NCBI GenBank assembly: GCA_029721435.1
Contig: CM056581.1
Coordinates: 66,973,712 to 67,037,711, forward strand
DNA: 64,000 bases
DNA from: Gymnothorax reevesii
Lineage: Eukaryota > Chordata > Actinopteri > Anguilliformes > Muraenidae
Direction of reading: 5' to 3'
A model generated the notes under the pieces. It made no database searches. It worked only from the letters and a program-made list of their open reading frames with translations, and was not told the origin of the DNA. Of the stretch, positions 1 to 10,819 are shown piece by piece; the stretch's first letter is position 1, and each line of letters begins with the position of its first letter. The translations under genes were made by a program, and so were the position numbers.

Positions 1-509
1 GTGGTGCGTGGCACAGTGTGGGCCGTGCCAACAATAAGCTGTTGTTGTCCTTAATGGCCCTACCACAGGAGCTGTTCCATTTCATTTTATGAAAGAATTG
101 TAATCTGAACTGATTATGTTGCCATTAATGAAATGATCATACTTACTGTATTTTTACTAGTAACAAAAAACAGGCCTTTTTTTTAAAACACTTTTCAAAA
201 GCAAAACTATACACAGCACGCTAAACGTATCCGTTTTCATGCAAGACTGTGTATCTTCAGGAAAGGCTCCACACCCAGGCATTTTTTTCCACGACTGAAA
301 CAGAATACTGTTTGCTTTTCACACACTGATGCCGGGTGCTATTAGCAGCAGCTATGAGGGCTGTCACTAATACTACAGCTTCTCATGCTGCCAGTAAACT
401 GGACAACATGGAAATTCAGCTGAAAAATCCAAAATAACCATGGTGCACTTAATGTTAAAGAGAAGCACTTCTCATATAAAAACTTTTTTTTTTTGGCTTT
501 TCAATTTAA
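1..509. other. unassigned, no gene seen
   Basis: AT-rich sequence with short homopolymer runs. I see no ORF of note, no RNA gene and no repeat end that I recognise. It lies just beyond the 3' end of the LINE that runs leftwards from about 5.9 kb. Confidence 0.5.
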
Positions 510-785
510 TTCAATTCAACCAACTTTATTTATCCCAAATTGGGCAATTCAGTTTATAGGCTCCAGTCAAATAACAGACACACACAAAAAAAAGACAATA
601 CGCTCAAACCAAACAATTAATTCTGTCAGTGATAACAAATTAGTGTGGAGATAGCAGCAATATCCAGTCCAATATGGACCATAGTGCAATAAATCACACA
701 AGAATAAATAAAGTGAATGATAATAAATACATTTTACGCATTATGGCTTGGTTTACAATACCTGGCCTGTGTCTAATTGCGGCCA

Positions 786-2208
786 TCAGCAGCATTTAAC
801 AGCTTGATAGCTGAAGGAATAATATAACTGGTGTATCTTTTTGTTTTCCGTGGGAGGGGGGTCAAGATTCCGCCTTCCTGGGGGCATTAAACAAAACTCC
901 TGACTGAGAATGTGGTCAGGATGGCCCATGATTTGTCTGGCTTTCTGGACTACTCGTTCTTTCCAGAGGGAGCTCAGGTCTGTCAGTTGAACTCCAATGA
1001 TCTTGGAGCAAACTTTAACAATGCTGCTGAGACCATTCTTCTCCTTTACTGACAATCCGTAAAACCAACAAATAAAAGAAAAGTCAAAACACTTTCAATA
1101 AACAAATGAAAAAAGCTACTCAAAATGGTCTTAGGAACATTAAAAGAACTCAGCTTACACAACAAGTATAACCTCTGTTGACCAATTGACAATTGACAAA
1201 CTTAAGTTTGGAGTCAAACATTGTTCCCAGGTACTTTTATGTTTCAACGATCTCAACATCATCTCCATGGATGGTGCTGGCAACTGGCTTTGGGCAATTC
1301 CTCCTGAAATCATTCACTAACTCCTTAGTTTTTGTCACATTTAGATCCAGGAAGTGATCATCGCACCAGTTCACGAATGAACAAACTGCACAGCCGTGGT
1401 CTTATTGGGCTCCCTGCAGAAGTGATACAAGGACAGTGTCCGAGAATTTTACAAGATAACTGTCCACTTGCAAAGACCTACAGCGGTCTGTGTACATGAT
1501 AAACAACAAAGAAGAGAGGACACCGCTCTCTGGAGAACCTGTATTTGAGGTGATGACGGTGGACATGTTGCCATTAACAAATACTCGCTGAATCCTGTCA
1601 GTTAAAAAGTTTAAGAGCAACAATAAAATCTGATCTGGTAGATTAAAATAAGATGAAAGCTGCTCCATTAAAATATGAGGCTGCATCTCATTAAAAGCTG
1701 AGGAAAAATCAGCAAATAAAAGCCTTGCATGTGCTTTGGGTTTTTCGAGGTGTTTGTACAACCTGTCCAAGATAAAAATCTTAGCATCATCTACACTTTT
1801 TCTAGACCGAAAAGCAAATTGATTAATGGCAAACTTGATCCTCTCCAAAGAGACAATTTCCTCCTTCGATATTCTTTCAAAAACTTTCATCACAAGGGAT
1901 GTTAAAGCAACTGGCCTGAACTCATTTAACTCCCTTGGATTATTAATTTTTGGAACCGGGATTATGTTAGATGTCTTCCATATAGTTGGTATCTGGCCAC
2001 TCTCGACACACATTAGGAAAAGTGTTGTAAACACTTCGCTGAGGTGGTCAGCACAGTGGCGCAGAGTGCGTCCACAAATAGAGTCTGGGCCGGCAGCCTT
2101 ATGTATATTTACCCTCTTAAGAAGATTTGTGACATTTTCCTGAGTAATCACAATATCATTCTGAGGTGAAAAAGACAAAGACTCCCGCAACGTGGAAATA
2201 TCAATCAA
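786..2208 (-). pseudogene. LINE reverse transcriptase and C-terminal domain, broken
   Basis: The open stretch 1402-2208 (268 aa) holds RT motifs in order: KAAGPDSICGRTLRHCAD, IPTIWKTSNIIPVPK, FRPVALTSLVMKVFER, LLFADFSSAFN (palm motif A with the FAD-type Asp) and SPESGVLSSLLFIMYTD, where the usual PQGS is changed to PESG. The catalytic YADD is degraded to a KFSDT-like sequence, so the enzyme would be inactive. Downstream, 1250-1380 reads in frame as a FVNWCDDHFLDLN-type segment with a stop before KYLG, and 786-1055 is the conserved C-terminal tail (SSIVKVCSKIIGVQL). Several stops separate these blocks. Confidence 0.8.
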
Positions 2209-2279
2209 AAAATCAGATTTTTCAAACCAAGAGAAAAATTAATTAAAATAGTTTGCCAAGTTGTCATCATCCACACCGT

Positions 2280-2751
2280 TTACACGAATGGCCTGTGTGG
2301 CCTCGCAAGATACTGATTAATCGATGCCATAGATTTTATTCCTCTCCAGGCTGCTCTGAGGTCACCACTGCAATACTGACTTTCCATTTTGTTTTTGTAC
2401 TTCATTTTAGCCTTCCTTATTGCAACCTTGACTTCCCTAGAAGCAGTTTTTTTTGCCAGGGTATCTCCTGAATAGAAAATTATTTTCTTTTCATTGATCA
2501 CTGCTTTCAGTTCTTTAATTACCCAGGCTTTGTTATTTGGGTAAGTGACCACCTTTTTATTTGGTATTACCAACACACAGAATGTGATGTATGATGAGAT
2601 GATATCAGAAAGATCATTTATATCATCACACACATAAAAAATAATGCCAGTCTGTACACTCAAAGCAAGCCTGGAGAGAGGAGATGCTGTTCTCACGCCA
2701 GATTTTCACTGTTCTCTCCTCCTGTTCCAGACGTCTGAAGGATGGTATGTA
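2280..2751 (-). pseudogene. LINE linker between endonuclease and RT
   Basis: The frame at 2280-2696 shows the basic linker typical of Rex1/CR1-type LINEs (YPNNKAWVIKELKAVINEKK, then REVKVAIRKAKMKYKNK). The overlapping frame to about 2750 gives RRLEQEERTVKIW, which continues the endonuclease block found at 4240 on the other side of the Tc1 insertion. A frameshift lies near 2690. It is part of the split LINE. Confidence 0.7.
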
Positions 2752-4238
2752 TGAGTACAAATGAAAACGCACCAGTTGAAAAAAGTCAATATTTAAGTTC
2801 AAATGAACTTCAATATAATTTTTATACAACAACGACACTACAGTGACGTCTCCCGACATGCCAGGTGCAAGAAATGCGAGAATTTCAAGTTAACTGTAAC
2901 GATAGGCAATTTTTTGCAAAAACGCAACATCTTGCACGCACACCACGGGAAAAATGAATTTCACTCTGAATTTGTGCACACATTGTCTTTAAAAGCATAT
3001 GAATCTGAATAAAATTTCACCTCTTCACTGACACTTGTGAAACGTGGACACTATGCTGTGACTTACAGCCCCTGAACGGGAACGTGCCATAGGCATGCTT
3101 CAAATTGGTGCCAGCGCCAGGGAAATTGCCAGATGACTACACTGCGCACACACAACGATCGAAAGCCTCCATCAAAGGTTTCTGGAAACGGGGAGCACTC
3201 GGGACCGTCTTTGACCCGGTCAACAACGTGTGACAACGGGACGTCAGGACAGTCAGATCGTATGGGATCATGTCCGAGACCGAACACAAGAACAGCTGCT
3301 CAAGTCCAAGGACGACGTGGATTCATTCACCCCAACACCGTACAGAACCGTCTGCGAGCTGCAGGCCTGCGTGCACGACGTCCTTATGCTCCATATTGAC
3401 GGATCGTCACCGAAACCAGCGTCTACAGTGGGCAAACGGGCACCAGAATTGGCGACTACTACAATGGCACAGTGTCATCTTTTCTGACGAGTCACGATTT
3501 CACTTAAGGAACGCAGATGGCCGTATACGTGTTTGGCGGAGACGTGGTGAACGTTATAACGCCGATTGTGTCGTTCAAACGGACCGTTGGGGTGGTGGCA
3601 GCGTTATGGTGTGGGGTGGAATAAGCTACCGTCACAGAACCCCTCTCCATATCTACAGAGGAAGGGTGAACGGCGTCTACTACTGGGACCAGGCGCTGCA
3701 GAACCATGTTGTGCCGTTCTTCAACCAACACCACGATGTCCACACGTTCCAACAGGACAACACTAGGGCACGCACTGCAAGGGTGTTCATGCAGTACCTT
3801 GCACAGCAGAACATCTCCGTGCTTCAGTGGCCAGCTCTGTCACCCAACCTCTCCCCTATCGAGCACTTATGGGATGAAATTGGACAACGTCTTTCACGTC
3901 AACGCCAGATGGACAACATCCGAGAACTTGAGGTTGCCCTTGTTCAGGAGTGGAATGCTATCCCTCAGAACACTATCCAGAGACTGATCAACTCCATGCG
4001 ACGACGATGCACCGCATGTGTCAATGCAAATGGCAGTCACACCCGTTATTGACTTTCCTGTTTGACCCCTACGCCAGTTAAACCTCTCTCGCGCATTAAC
4101 ATTATCGTGAATGAAATTGAATGATGTTTACATGTCTTCTTAAATCATTTATTATCTCACATACGTATATACTTCACATATCAATCCGTGGAGCTATTCC
4201 AGATTTCGTGAGTGGTGCGTTTTGATTTGTACTCAGTA
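2752..4238 (+). mobile_element. Tc1-like DNA transposon inserted in the LINE
   Basis: A 1.49-kb element. Its imperfect terminal repeats are near-identical over the core GAGTACAAATSAAAACGCAC: left copy about 2752-2774, right copy inverted at about 4216-4238. It is flanked by TA (2750-2751 and 4239-4240) and lies in the middle of the LINE endonuclease/linker reading frame, whose two halves abut when it is removed. The left end appears to lack about three bases relative to the right. Confidence 0.85.
3053..4052 (+). pseudogene. Tc1-like transposase, DD34E type, broken N-terminal half
   Basis: The N-terminal region from the ATG at 3053 reads as helix-turn-helix sequence (APERERAIGMLQIGASAREI) with stops right after the start, after the first helix block and further on. 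Pieces in three frames (3133-3399, 3230-3487, 3270-4052) cover the second DNA-binding motif and the linker, so there are frameshifts. The catalytic domain is open. The first Asp lies in FSDESRF (codon 3486-3488), the second in QQDNTRAR (3756-3758), and the Glu in SPIEHLW (3861-3863). The second Asp and the Glu are 34 residues apart, which is the Tc1 signature. The catalytic triad is intact, but no full-length protein can be made. Confidence 0.88.
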
Positions 4239-4657
4239 TATACAGGCATGAGACACACACTGCTGTGGTAAGAGGCACCGAAGGAAGGCATAGGCAGGGA
4301 TTTGTAAGCCCCACTTACTGAGCCATGGCACAGATCCAGGATAGTGTTTTTATGTGTAGTTGAACAAGTCAGACACTACTAATATGTCTTCAAAGTTTTT
4401 TTAAGTTACAACTATTAAAATCTCCGTGGACAAACTTGGGTGCCTCTGGGCAGATGGAGTCCAGTTTATGTGTGACGTCACCGATCAGCTGTGCCACAGC
4501 AGAGGCATTTGCTCGCGGGTGAATGTACACTAATGTGTAAAAGAGTTGTTGGAATTTGTGAGGCAAATTAAAGGGGCGCAGAGAGATAGACAATGATTCT
4601 ACATCAGTGGTGCATAGACAATAATTCTACACCAGTGGTGCATATCTTCTCACTGAT
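4239..4657 (-). pseudogene. LINE endonuclease, middle part
   Basis: The frame at 4390-4593 (67 aa) shows LRPFNLPHKFQQLF, VYIHPRANASA and the endonuclease core FVHGDFNSCNL, where the usual GDFN catalytic motif is kept. Bases 4240-4390 continue as a LDLCHGSVSGAYKSL-type segment up to the Tc1 junction. Bases 4590-4650 contain a tandem duplication of about 30 bp (GTGGTGCATA copies at about 4608 and 4636) within the endonuclease frame. Confidence 0.75.
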
Positions 4658-4665
4658 CACTACAG

Positions 4666-5319
4666 CAGTGATTCCCAAAGTGTGGGCTGCGGCCCCCTGG
4701 TGGGCTGTGGTGGTACTGCAGGTGGGCCGTGAGAGGTAATTAAAAATATGATTCATTTTTGCAAATATGATTTTTAATTATTTTTTATTTTTAGTGTAAT
4801 ATATTTATTGCACGATTTTAAAACAATTTTTAGAAGTAATAACCAATTGAGTGTTATTGACCTCACAATATTTTAGTAACCTTATATAGTTTATGATCAG
4901 AACGTAGCTCTCTGGTCATCATGACCGGGGGTCATAATCAGAGGAGCACGTACTGTGTTCAATCATTAATTCTGTCTTGTGTGTACACCACAGAATAAAC
5001 GTTTGGGCTTCCTTTATCCCCCTGCTTTCATTTCAATCCTGAATCTTAATAATAATAATAAATAACAACTATTGTTGTTGTTTATTTATTTTACTTTCTA
5101 AACAACAACAACAATTGAAGCACCTATTACTAAAACCCCATAAGTCACACTTGACTTGACTTGTGGGGTTTTACTAATCAGTGCCTCAATTATTGTTGGT
5201 GTTAAGTGTTCTGAGAATGCATAATTTCGTCTATGTACTGTTTACCGGACAAAGGTGGGCCGCGGACATTTTTTAGATTTTCAAGTGGGCCCTGATTTGG
5301 AAAAGTTTGGGAACCCCTG
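4666..5319. mobile_element. short non-autonomous hAT element with 8-bp target duplication
   Basis: The element begins CAGTGATTCCCAAAG and ends as the inverted form of CAGGGGTTCCCAAAC, an imperfect TIR of about 15 bp of the hAT type. The host octamer CACTACAG is present directly before (4658-4665) and directly after (5320-5327). It has no transposase ORF. The flanking LINE endonuclease frame continues on both sides. At 654 bp it is a deletion derivative or MITE. Confidence 0.9.
5101..5204. repeat. inverted repeat (hairpin) inside the hAT element
   Basis: Arms of about 44 bp (5101-5144 and about 5160-5203) pair with few mismatches around a short loop. They include TACTAAAACCCCA and its complement TGGGGTTTTACTA. 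Such central hairpins are common in palindromic hAT-derived MITEs. Confidence 0.8.
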
Positions 5320-5327
5320 CACTACAG

Positions 5328-5905
5328 TATTACTTCTGGTTCACATAAAAGCAGATTCCTCCTCGAATTTTGCCGGTGATGTCCGGTGACTGGTCCATAC
5401 GAACTGGGCTTCCAAACCTAGTTAAGATCAAGTCAGAGTCTTGATCTGCATCAGCGAGCCATGTTTCCGTGAAGGCAAGAAGGCAGGTATCTTTTACTTC
5501 CCGTTTAAACTTGGCGTATGTCTCCAGTTCATCTATTTTGTTACAAATAGATTGAACATATGACAACAAGACAGAAGGAAGCGGTGGTAGTTTGCGGCGA
5601 TTGTCAAGCCGGGGAGTCTTTAATGTCCGTTGTAAGACCCCTCTTCTTCCACATTTCGGATGGCCTGGCTTTTTAGCCGGCCTGCGGGGCTCCAACAGTA
5701 CACTCGTAGGTATCTCGCCAGCTGTAGAAAGATGCAAGGACAGGAGTTCTCGGCTGAGAGTAACTCTCCCGGACATGCCATTTCCTTCCACGACATGACA
5801 GGCAAAATCCAGCAGCAGCGTTGACAAGGATAAAAGTGCAAAAAGCTTGTTGATTGTTCCCATGATCCACAACTCTGAAGCACTGAGAGATCTTCCACAC
5901 TTCAC
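5328..5905 (-). pseudogene. LINE ORF N-terminus and start of endonuclease
   Basis: Open frame of 191 aa. The first 35 residues are hydrophobic (TINKLFALLSLSTLLLDFA) and could look like a signal peptide, but this is the LINE leader region. Residues about 108-191 are the start of the APE-type endonuclease: SYVQSICNKIDELETY (degraded from the usual NVRSIRNK), then LLAFTETWLADADQDSD with the catalytic Glu of TETWL, and RGGICFYVNQK. The frame stops exactly where the hAT element begins. It continues, in register with the family, at 4657. Confidence 0.8.
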
Positions 5906-5940
5906 AAATTAAAAACAATAATGAGAACACGCCAGGCACA

Positions 5941-6599
5941 CTTTGAAAAAAAAAAAAACGAATGAAAACTGAGCGACTAGAAAACTGCTAGCTTGCACGC
6001 TGAGGAGCGCCCATGTGGCACAGATTTTTTACTTGATATTTGGTTGCACAACTGAATAGAAAACCAGACGGGACAGGTGCTAACCTGCCTGACACAAAGT
6101 GATACAATGCATACTTACTGAAGAAGGGAAAAAATCGAAAAAGAAGGAAGACTGCTTCAATCAGCATTGTGTATTTATGTGTGCAGTGGACCAGGCACCT
6201 GCAGACAATGAGGAAAAGATTGGCTGTTGCTTGACATTGTCAGATCTCTCCGGAGCTTATAACCTGCTGATCAGGTCTGGGAAGGACAACAGTCTTACTT
6301 GGATTAATGCAGCTTTAGTTACCAACCAGGTAACTCTGAGGAGCAGAGGCGCTGTAGGAAAGGCAGTAGAGGAGTGAAGAATTGGGTGAACAACTCCATC
6401 GACTAACTTTCAGGCGCTGTAAAATTTATCTCTCCATTGGATTTTAAGGGGAGGGGATGGATTGTTTAATGAGCCCTGAAATTCCTGATTTTTCCCCTGC
6501 TGGTGTGTCCCAAGGTGTATATTGGTATTAGATGTGAGTGTAACCAGTTATTTTAGGGTTCATAGAGTGAGCATGGACGTTAGGGTGTGTAGTGGATTC
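5941..6599. other. unassigned, possible LINE 5' leader then no gene
   Basis: Begins with an A-run (5947-5958) and may include some 5' UTR of the LINE. An open stretch of 92 codons at 6099-6377 has no recognisable motif and no homologue that I know. I do not call it a gene. Confidence 0.4.
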
Positions 6600-6890
6600 T
6601 TGGGGACGCAGTGGTGCAGTGGTTAAGTGTGCTTGACTTGGTATGGAAAGGTCCTGAGGTCAAGTCCTTGCCACGACCTTTGTGATGTGTTCTTGGGCAA
6701 AAAAAAAATCTTGCTCAAGCTCAAGAGTAACCTGTGATGGACGAGCATCCCACAGCCCACACAGATTGAAAGAGCTATTCAACATTTTACTCGAGGAAAC
6801 CCAAACATGAGTTTGGTTAGAACTTTACTCACAAGTGCCTGGATGACCAGCAGGAGGCACAGGAGGCAAACAATGCCGATCCAAACTGGT
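6600..6890 (+). repeat. tRNA-derived SINE-like repeat
   Basis: A tRNA-like head with an A-box-like segment (GTGCAGTGGTTA, about 6613-6625) and a degenerate B box (GAGGTCAAGTCCT, about 6656-6668), separated as in a tRNA. A non-tRNA body follows. The promoter boxes are diverged, so it is a relic. Its boundaries are approximate. Confidence 0.6.
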
Positions 6891-6965
6891 ACACTGCTCT
6901 CAAATAACCCATTCTCATCCCGACTTCTCAAATAGTGTCACTACCTGACCAAGTGTCGATATACG

Positions 6966-7074
6966 ATGAAATGGCTAATAATAAAAAGCTGCGCAGCTCT
7001 CTTTGTTGATTTGTTTAAAGTGTTTGACTCTGTAGATCACCAACTGCTATTACAGAGGCTTGCCTGTGTAGGCC
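6966..7074 (+). pseudogene. LINE RT motif A fragment
   Basis: Reads CAALFVDLFKVFDSVDHQLLLQ, the core RT palm motif with the first catalytic Asp. It is broken off after RLACVGL at the left end of the inserted TIR element. The partner fragment starts at 8378. Confidence 0.75.
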
Positions 7075-8377
7075 TTATGCCTCGGTCACACACAGTGGTT
7101 AGCACTGCTGCCTCACAGCAAGAAGGTTGTGGGTTCGAATCCGGCCTGGGGCCTTTCTGTGTGGAGTTTGCATGTTCTCCCCGTGTTCGCGTGGGTTTCC
7201 TCCGGTTGCTCCGGTTTCCTCCACCCACAAAAACATACCCCATAGGAACACTCCAGCCAGTACCCCTGACCAAGGAACTGGCCTTAGAACTGGAGTTGGT
7301 CCCCGGGCACTGCTCTGTGGCGGCCGACTGCTCCTAACTATAGGACGGGTCAAATGCAGAGGACAAATTACCCCAGGGGGTTCAATAAAAATATATCTTA
7401 TCTTAATACGCAGACTAGCGTATAGGCCTGCGTTAGTCGCTCGCGAGTTAAAAAATTTTCTGAACCATTGCAAGCAATCGCAAGGCCAAAATGCCTATGA
7501 GTGGATACGAATGGCAACCAGTGAATGCGAGCAATAGCGAGCGACAGCGAGTAGCTTAGCACAGATATATGCAATCATATGCACCTGTTTTTGGAGGTAT
7601 CAGATGGCGCCACACGGGTTGGAAATCAGTTAAACAAGAAGATGTCGAAAGCCAAAGTGAACTGAGTGACAAGGAGTACGACGTCAGTCGAACCACCGAG
7701 GTCTCCATCGCCCTGCCAGCCCCGCAGGAAAGTCGAGGGACACTTTGTCGATGCAGCTCAAGCAGCAATTTCCCTTGCTCATAATCATCATTCGCTTCTT
7801 CTTCTTCCAGCTGAATCAAAAGCTTAAGCTTTTGCAAGGCAGAGCTCTGCTACAGGGCCATGGTTATAATGAGATTCATTTTTTTTGTGGATGTAGACTC
7901 ATGAGAAGATAAGATGCTTATGCCTAGTCCCGCAAAATCACTAGTATTTCTACACCGCCGCAGCCCAAGCGAGCTGGTACACTGTAGAGCGAGCTGGCAC
8001 GTAGCACTGCGAACAACAGACGAGCTAAACCGAGGGAACATGCAGCGAGATGCAATGAGACCAACTGGCACGAGCGGCTAGTGAGCAGCAAACTAACAAA
8101 GAATGAGCTACATACACAACGTGGCGAGCAAATTCCGCATTGAATCATACTGCTATGAGCAGCAGCGAGCTGTTGCGTGGTAATAGGCAACCGTAGGCAA
8201 CTGTAGGCAGTCTTTTTACGAGCGGCATACGAGCTACCTATGAGCTAGATAAGCAATAGTGTGACTGCTACTTTCAAATTTTGTTGCGTATTGCTGGGTG
8301 CGGCTGCGTATTGATATACCCCCGAAGGCACCGCATTTTCGGCGATACAAATATGCAAAGGTGTGACTGAGGCATAA
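7075..8377. mobile_element. TIR DNA transposon, non-autonomous, family unknown
   Basis: Ends TTATGCCTCGGTCACAC (7075-7091) and, inverted, GTGTGACTGAGGCATAA (8361-8377), with one mismatch. It lies exactly within the LINE RT frame. The flanks suggest a TA or TTA/TAA target, but the duplication is not clean. The interior is rich in GCGAGC/GCTCGC-type words (7430-7560 and 7960-8260) and holds a SINE near its left end. A short acidic stretch coded on the minus strand at about 7800-7837 (LLIQLEEEEANDD) loosely recalls PIF/Harbinger proteins, but no transposase is present. Confidence 0.7.
7092..7406 (+). repeat. SINE with tRNA-like promoter and LINE-like tail
   Basis: A perfect B box GGTTCGAATCC (7132-7142) and an A-box-like TGGTTAGCACTG (about 7096-7107) are followed by the common fish repeat body (GTGTGGAGTTTGCATGTTCT, then the CCTCCGG blocks). 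The 3' tail repeats TATCTTATCTTA (7392-7405). It sits just inside the left TIR of the element at 7075-8377, so it inserted into that element. Part of the body recurs inverted at 21540-21605. Confidence 0.75.
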
Positions 8378-9147
8378 GTTACATGGCTTTGAATTGGTTC
8401 AACATCTACTGAACTGAACGAACACAGTGGATCCAAGTACAACCTAACAACCAAGCAAAAAAATTGAAAGAAATCAAAGGTGTCCCGCAAGGATCTATTT
8501 TAGCCCCTATCTAATTTTCTATGTTTATAATTTACTTGGGCCAAGGTATAAATCCTGTCAAGCTACATTTGTATGCTTACGACACAAGTATTTATGCAGT
8601 AGCACCTTCTTTGAATCAAGCCATACAGCACTTGCAGGATGCCTTTTATTCTCTGCAGAATTCATTGTTAAAATTGAAGGTGGTCCACAATCCAAAAAAG
8701 ACCAAATATATTACCTTCACTTGCTCTTGCTCTGAGGTTATTGATTCCAGATTGTCATATTAGAAGACACGTGTAGAAACAGTAACTTCTAATAAATATT
8801 TAGGCCTATGGCTTGATGATCAGATGGTATTTAACATGCATTTTGATAATCTATCGAAAAGACTTTGGCCAAAACTTTTTTTCCTGCAAGAAACTTCATT
8901 TGAGGCCAGAAAGAAAATTTTGCAAAGCTTATTTTTATTGGCATTAGACTATGGTGATGTGATTTGGATGCATACAGCTTCGTCCCTTTTGATAAAGCTG
9001 GACACGGTATATCATGGTGCATTACCTTTTGTAGCAAATGCTGGTTCTTGCACTCACCAACACATTTTATATGAATTGTTAGATTGGTCATCTCTATACC
9101 AGAGGAGAAAAACGCACATGCTGCCATTCATTGCCAAGACATTGTAA
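8378..9147 (+). pseudogene. LINE RT thumb/C-terminal region, broken
   Basis: GVPQGSIL is followed by a stop, then 8521-8763 carries VKLHLYAYDTSIYAVAPSL, where the catalytic YADD is altered to YAYD. After a stop at 8761-8763, 8824-9147 carries RKKILQSLFLLALDYGDVIW and LDTVYHGALPFV, the conserved C-terminal block of fish CR1/L2-type LINEs. At least three stops are present and no function is expected. Confidence 0.8.
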
Positions 9148-9626
9148 GGTAAACTGCCAACTTGTATCTCCAGCCTTTTATCTTATCATAACAGCAACTA
9201 TGGTACTATATCTACAAATCACATTCTTTAAAATGTCCCCCGGGTGCACTCAGAGGTGGAAAACTGCTTTCACCTTCTATGCACCCTAGGCGTGGAATCA
9301 GCTACAAAATACCATTACCTTAGGAGCACTCCCTGCGTTAAATTCTATTAAAAGTCTTTCACAATCTGCCCTGAAGGAAACATAAAGCTGTTTTACTCAG
9401 TCAGTGATTTGAGATAGAATTTGTTACAGATATCTTTGATATGGCCTGTATGCATCTCCTTTTACTATTTCCTTTGCGCTGCTTTTGTGCATTGACTGTG
9501 TTAAAATGTTATATTTTTTATGTTTACATGTGAAACTGGTTATGTTGCTGTCTTGACCTGGACTCCCTGGAAGAACAGATCTCAACTGGACCTACCTGGA
9601 TAAATTAAAGGGTAAATTAATAAAAT

Positions 9627-9789
9627 GAAGATGTTAATTGGAAGTTTCACACCAATTCAAATCCATCTACTGGGAAAGGAAAGTATTTACACTTATAAAT
9701 CAATTTGGGTAAAACTATTTATCTTCACACATTTTGTGTATGTATACTATATACCCCCAAGGTACAAAAAAAAAAAAATAGATAAAACA
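9627..9789. other. unassigned
   Basis: AT-rich spacer between the LINE 3' end and a transposon end, with an A-run at 9766-9778. Nothing else is seen. Confidence 0.4.
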
Positions 9790-9981
9790 GAATTGATGAT
9801 TTAAGCTCTCAGGGACTTTTAAAACCAAAATCAAAAATCATCTTACAGAATTTGTATTTACTCAGGTTGTCTTTGTTTAATATTAAAATTTGTTTGATGA
9901 TCTGAAACATTTAAGTGTGACCAATATGCAAAAAAAAAAAAAAGAAATCAGGAAGGGGGCAAATACTTTTTCACGGCACTG
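9790..9981 (-). mobile_element. end of a Tc1/mariner-type MITE (CAGTGCCGTGAAAAAG family)
   Basis: The right end, read inverted, is CAGTGCCGTGAAAAAGTATT and is followed by TA at 9982-9983. The next roughly 160 bp match, in inverted orientation, the sequence at 63647-63790 (shared blocks CCCCCTTCCTGATTTCTT and TTTCAGATCATC). Only one end is recognisable here. Confidence 0.65.
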
Positions 9982-10819
9982 TAGCTGCTGCAGCTGCTAG
10001 ACGTAGATGGTGAGGAGTGCTGGCACCCCAGCTGAGGTTGGCTGATGTCACTTCTGGAGCTGAATATTCAGAGGTACTGACATCCCAGAGTCAAATGCCC
10101 TTAATGACTGCAGGCAGGCCAGTTTTACTAAGGAGCCATGTTGTAATATGTGCAGAGTGTGGTGTAACTGTCGTGCTGATGTAAGCAAGAAGACAACATG
10201 GAAGGATATTGAAACTTTCACACAAGTAGATGATACTTCTATCCCTTATTATGGTAAATTTCATCAGCCAACCCATGATTCAAGATGTCCATCTGGCTGT
10301 TTGGAAATTAATTACTTTTTTTATGTGTGTCAAATTTGATTTGCCATAACTCCCATTTCTACTGACATATGAAAGCTTTGTAAGCATTGATAATGTCATT
10401 GAAATATTATTTTCGCAATAAATTTGATCAAATAGATCCTCTGAATTAGAGATATTTTTTTCCAAATTTTTTGAATATCCACTTTTTTTGTGATTTTAAA
10501 GAAGTCCTGAATTTGAGAGGTCTTAAGCAAAAAATTGAGGCTTGATTGCCTGAATTTTCTGCATTTCTTCCATTCACCAGACACTAAAATCTAAAGACTC
10601 TAAGGACATATATAAGAGATATGGACATCTAAAAGTGGCATCTAGTTCAATTTCCAACTCACAAGTGATTTATTAAAAATTTCCTTTGTGTGAAAAATTA
10701 TAAAAATGTTTAAATTTCAGCTAAAAAATGGCAGATGTCAGTTTCAGATGCCTAAGATCATTCCTGCAAAGTTTCAAGTGATTCTGAGATGGTCAAGCAA
10801 CTGACCTCCCCTAATCTCA
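9982..10819. other. unassigned, no gene seen
   Basis: AT-rich, with only short open stretches lacking known motifs. No repeat end is recognised. Confidence 0.4.

Larger units (their letters stand above)
510..5940 (-). mobile_element. Rex1-like non-LTR retrotransposon (LINE), split by two DNA transposons
   Basis: A minus-strand LINE. Read from right to left it gives an endonuclease N-terminus (5905-5328), the rest of the endonuclease (4657-4240), a linker (2751-2280), reverse transcriptase (2208-1400) and a C-terminal domain (about 1380-786), followed by a 3' UTR ending near 510 in a TTTATTTATCCC-like tail. The linker motifs (PNNKAWV, RKAKMKYKNKMES), the RT motif (KAAGPDSICGR) and the C-terminal motif (LSSIVKVCSKIIG) are those of fish Rex1/CR1-type LINEs. 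Removing the Tc1 (2752-4238) and the hAT (4666-5319) restores one collinear element of about 3.3 kb. Stops and frameshifts show that it is dead. The clade assignment is from memory of the family; an L2-like assignment is possible. The 5' limit is uncertain. Confidence 0.8.
6960..9626 (+). mobile_element. LINE fragment (+), split by a TIR transposon
   Basis: The RT palm motif A region (ALFVDLFKVFDSVDHQLLLQ) at 6992-7073 continues at 8378 with ALNWFNIY, then the TERTQ, GVPQGS and YADD-equivalent blocks and a C-terminal region to 9147. The 3' end at about 9560-9626 has the CCTGGATAAATTAAAGG type tail seen in fish LINEs. The element at 7075-8377 separates the two halves. The 5' part of the LINE is missing. 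Confidence 0.75.

Noticed and set aside
5798..5905. Hydrophobic leader as a secreted host protein with a signal peptide
   Set aside because: The frame continues into LINE endonuclease motifs (TETWL, GGICFYVN), so it is the LINE leader.
6099..6377. 92-codon open stretch as a small gene
   Set aside because: No domain, no splice or promoter context, and it lies in repeat-rich sequence; the length is expected by chance in 64 kb.
7096..7142. Functional tRNA gene
   Set aside because: The B box is perfect but there is no acceptor stem; the sequence continues as a common fish SINE with a TATCTTATCTTA tail.
7127..7537. 136-codon ORF as a gene
   Set aside because: It is the plus-strand translation of the SINE and the element around it.
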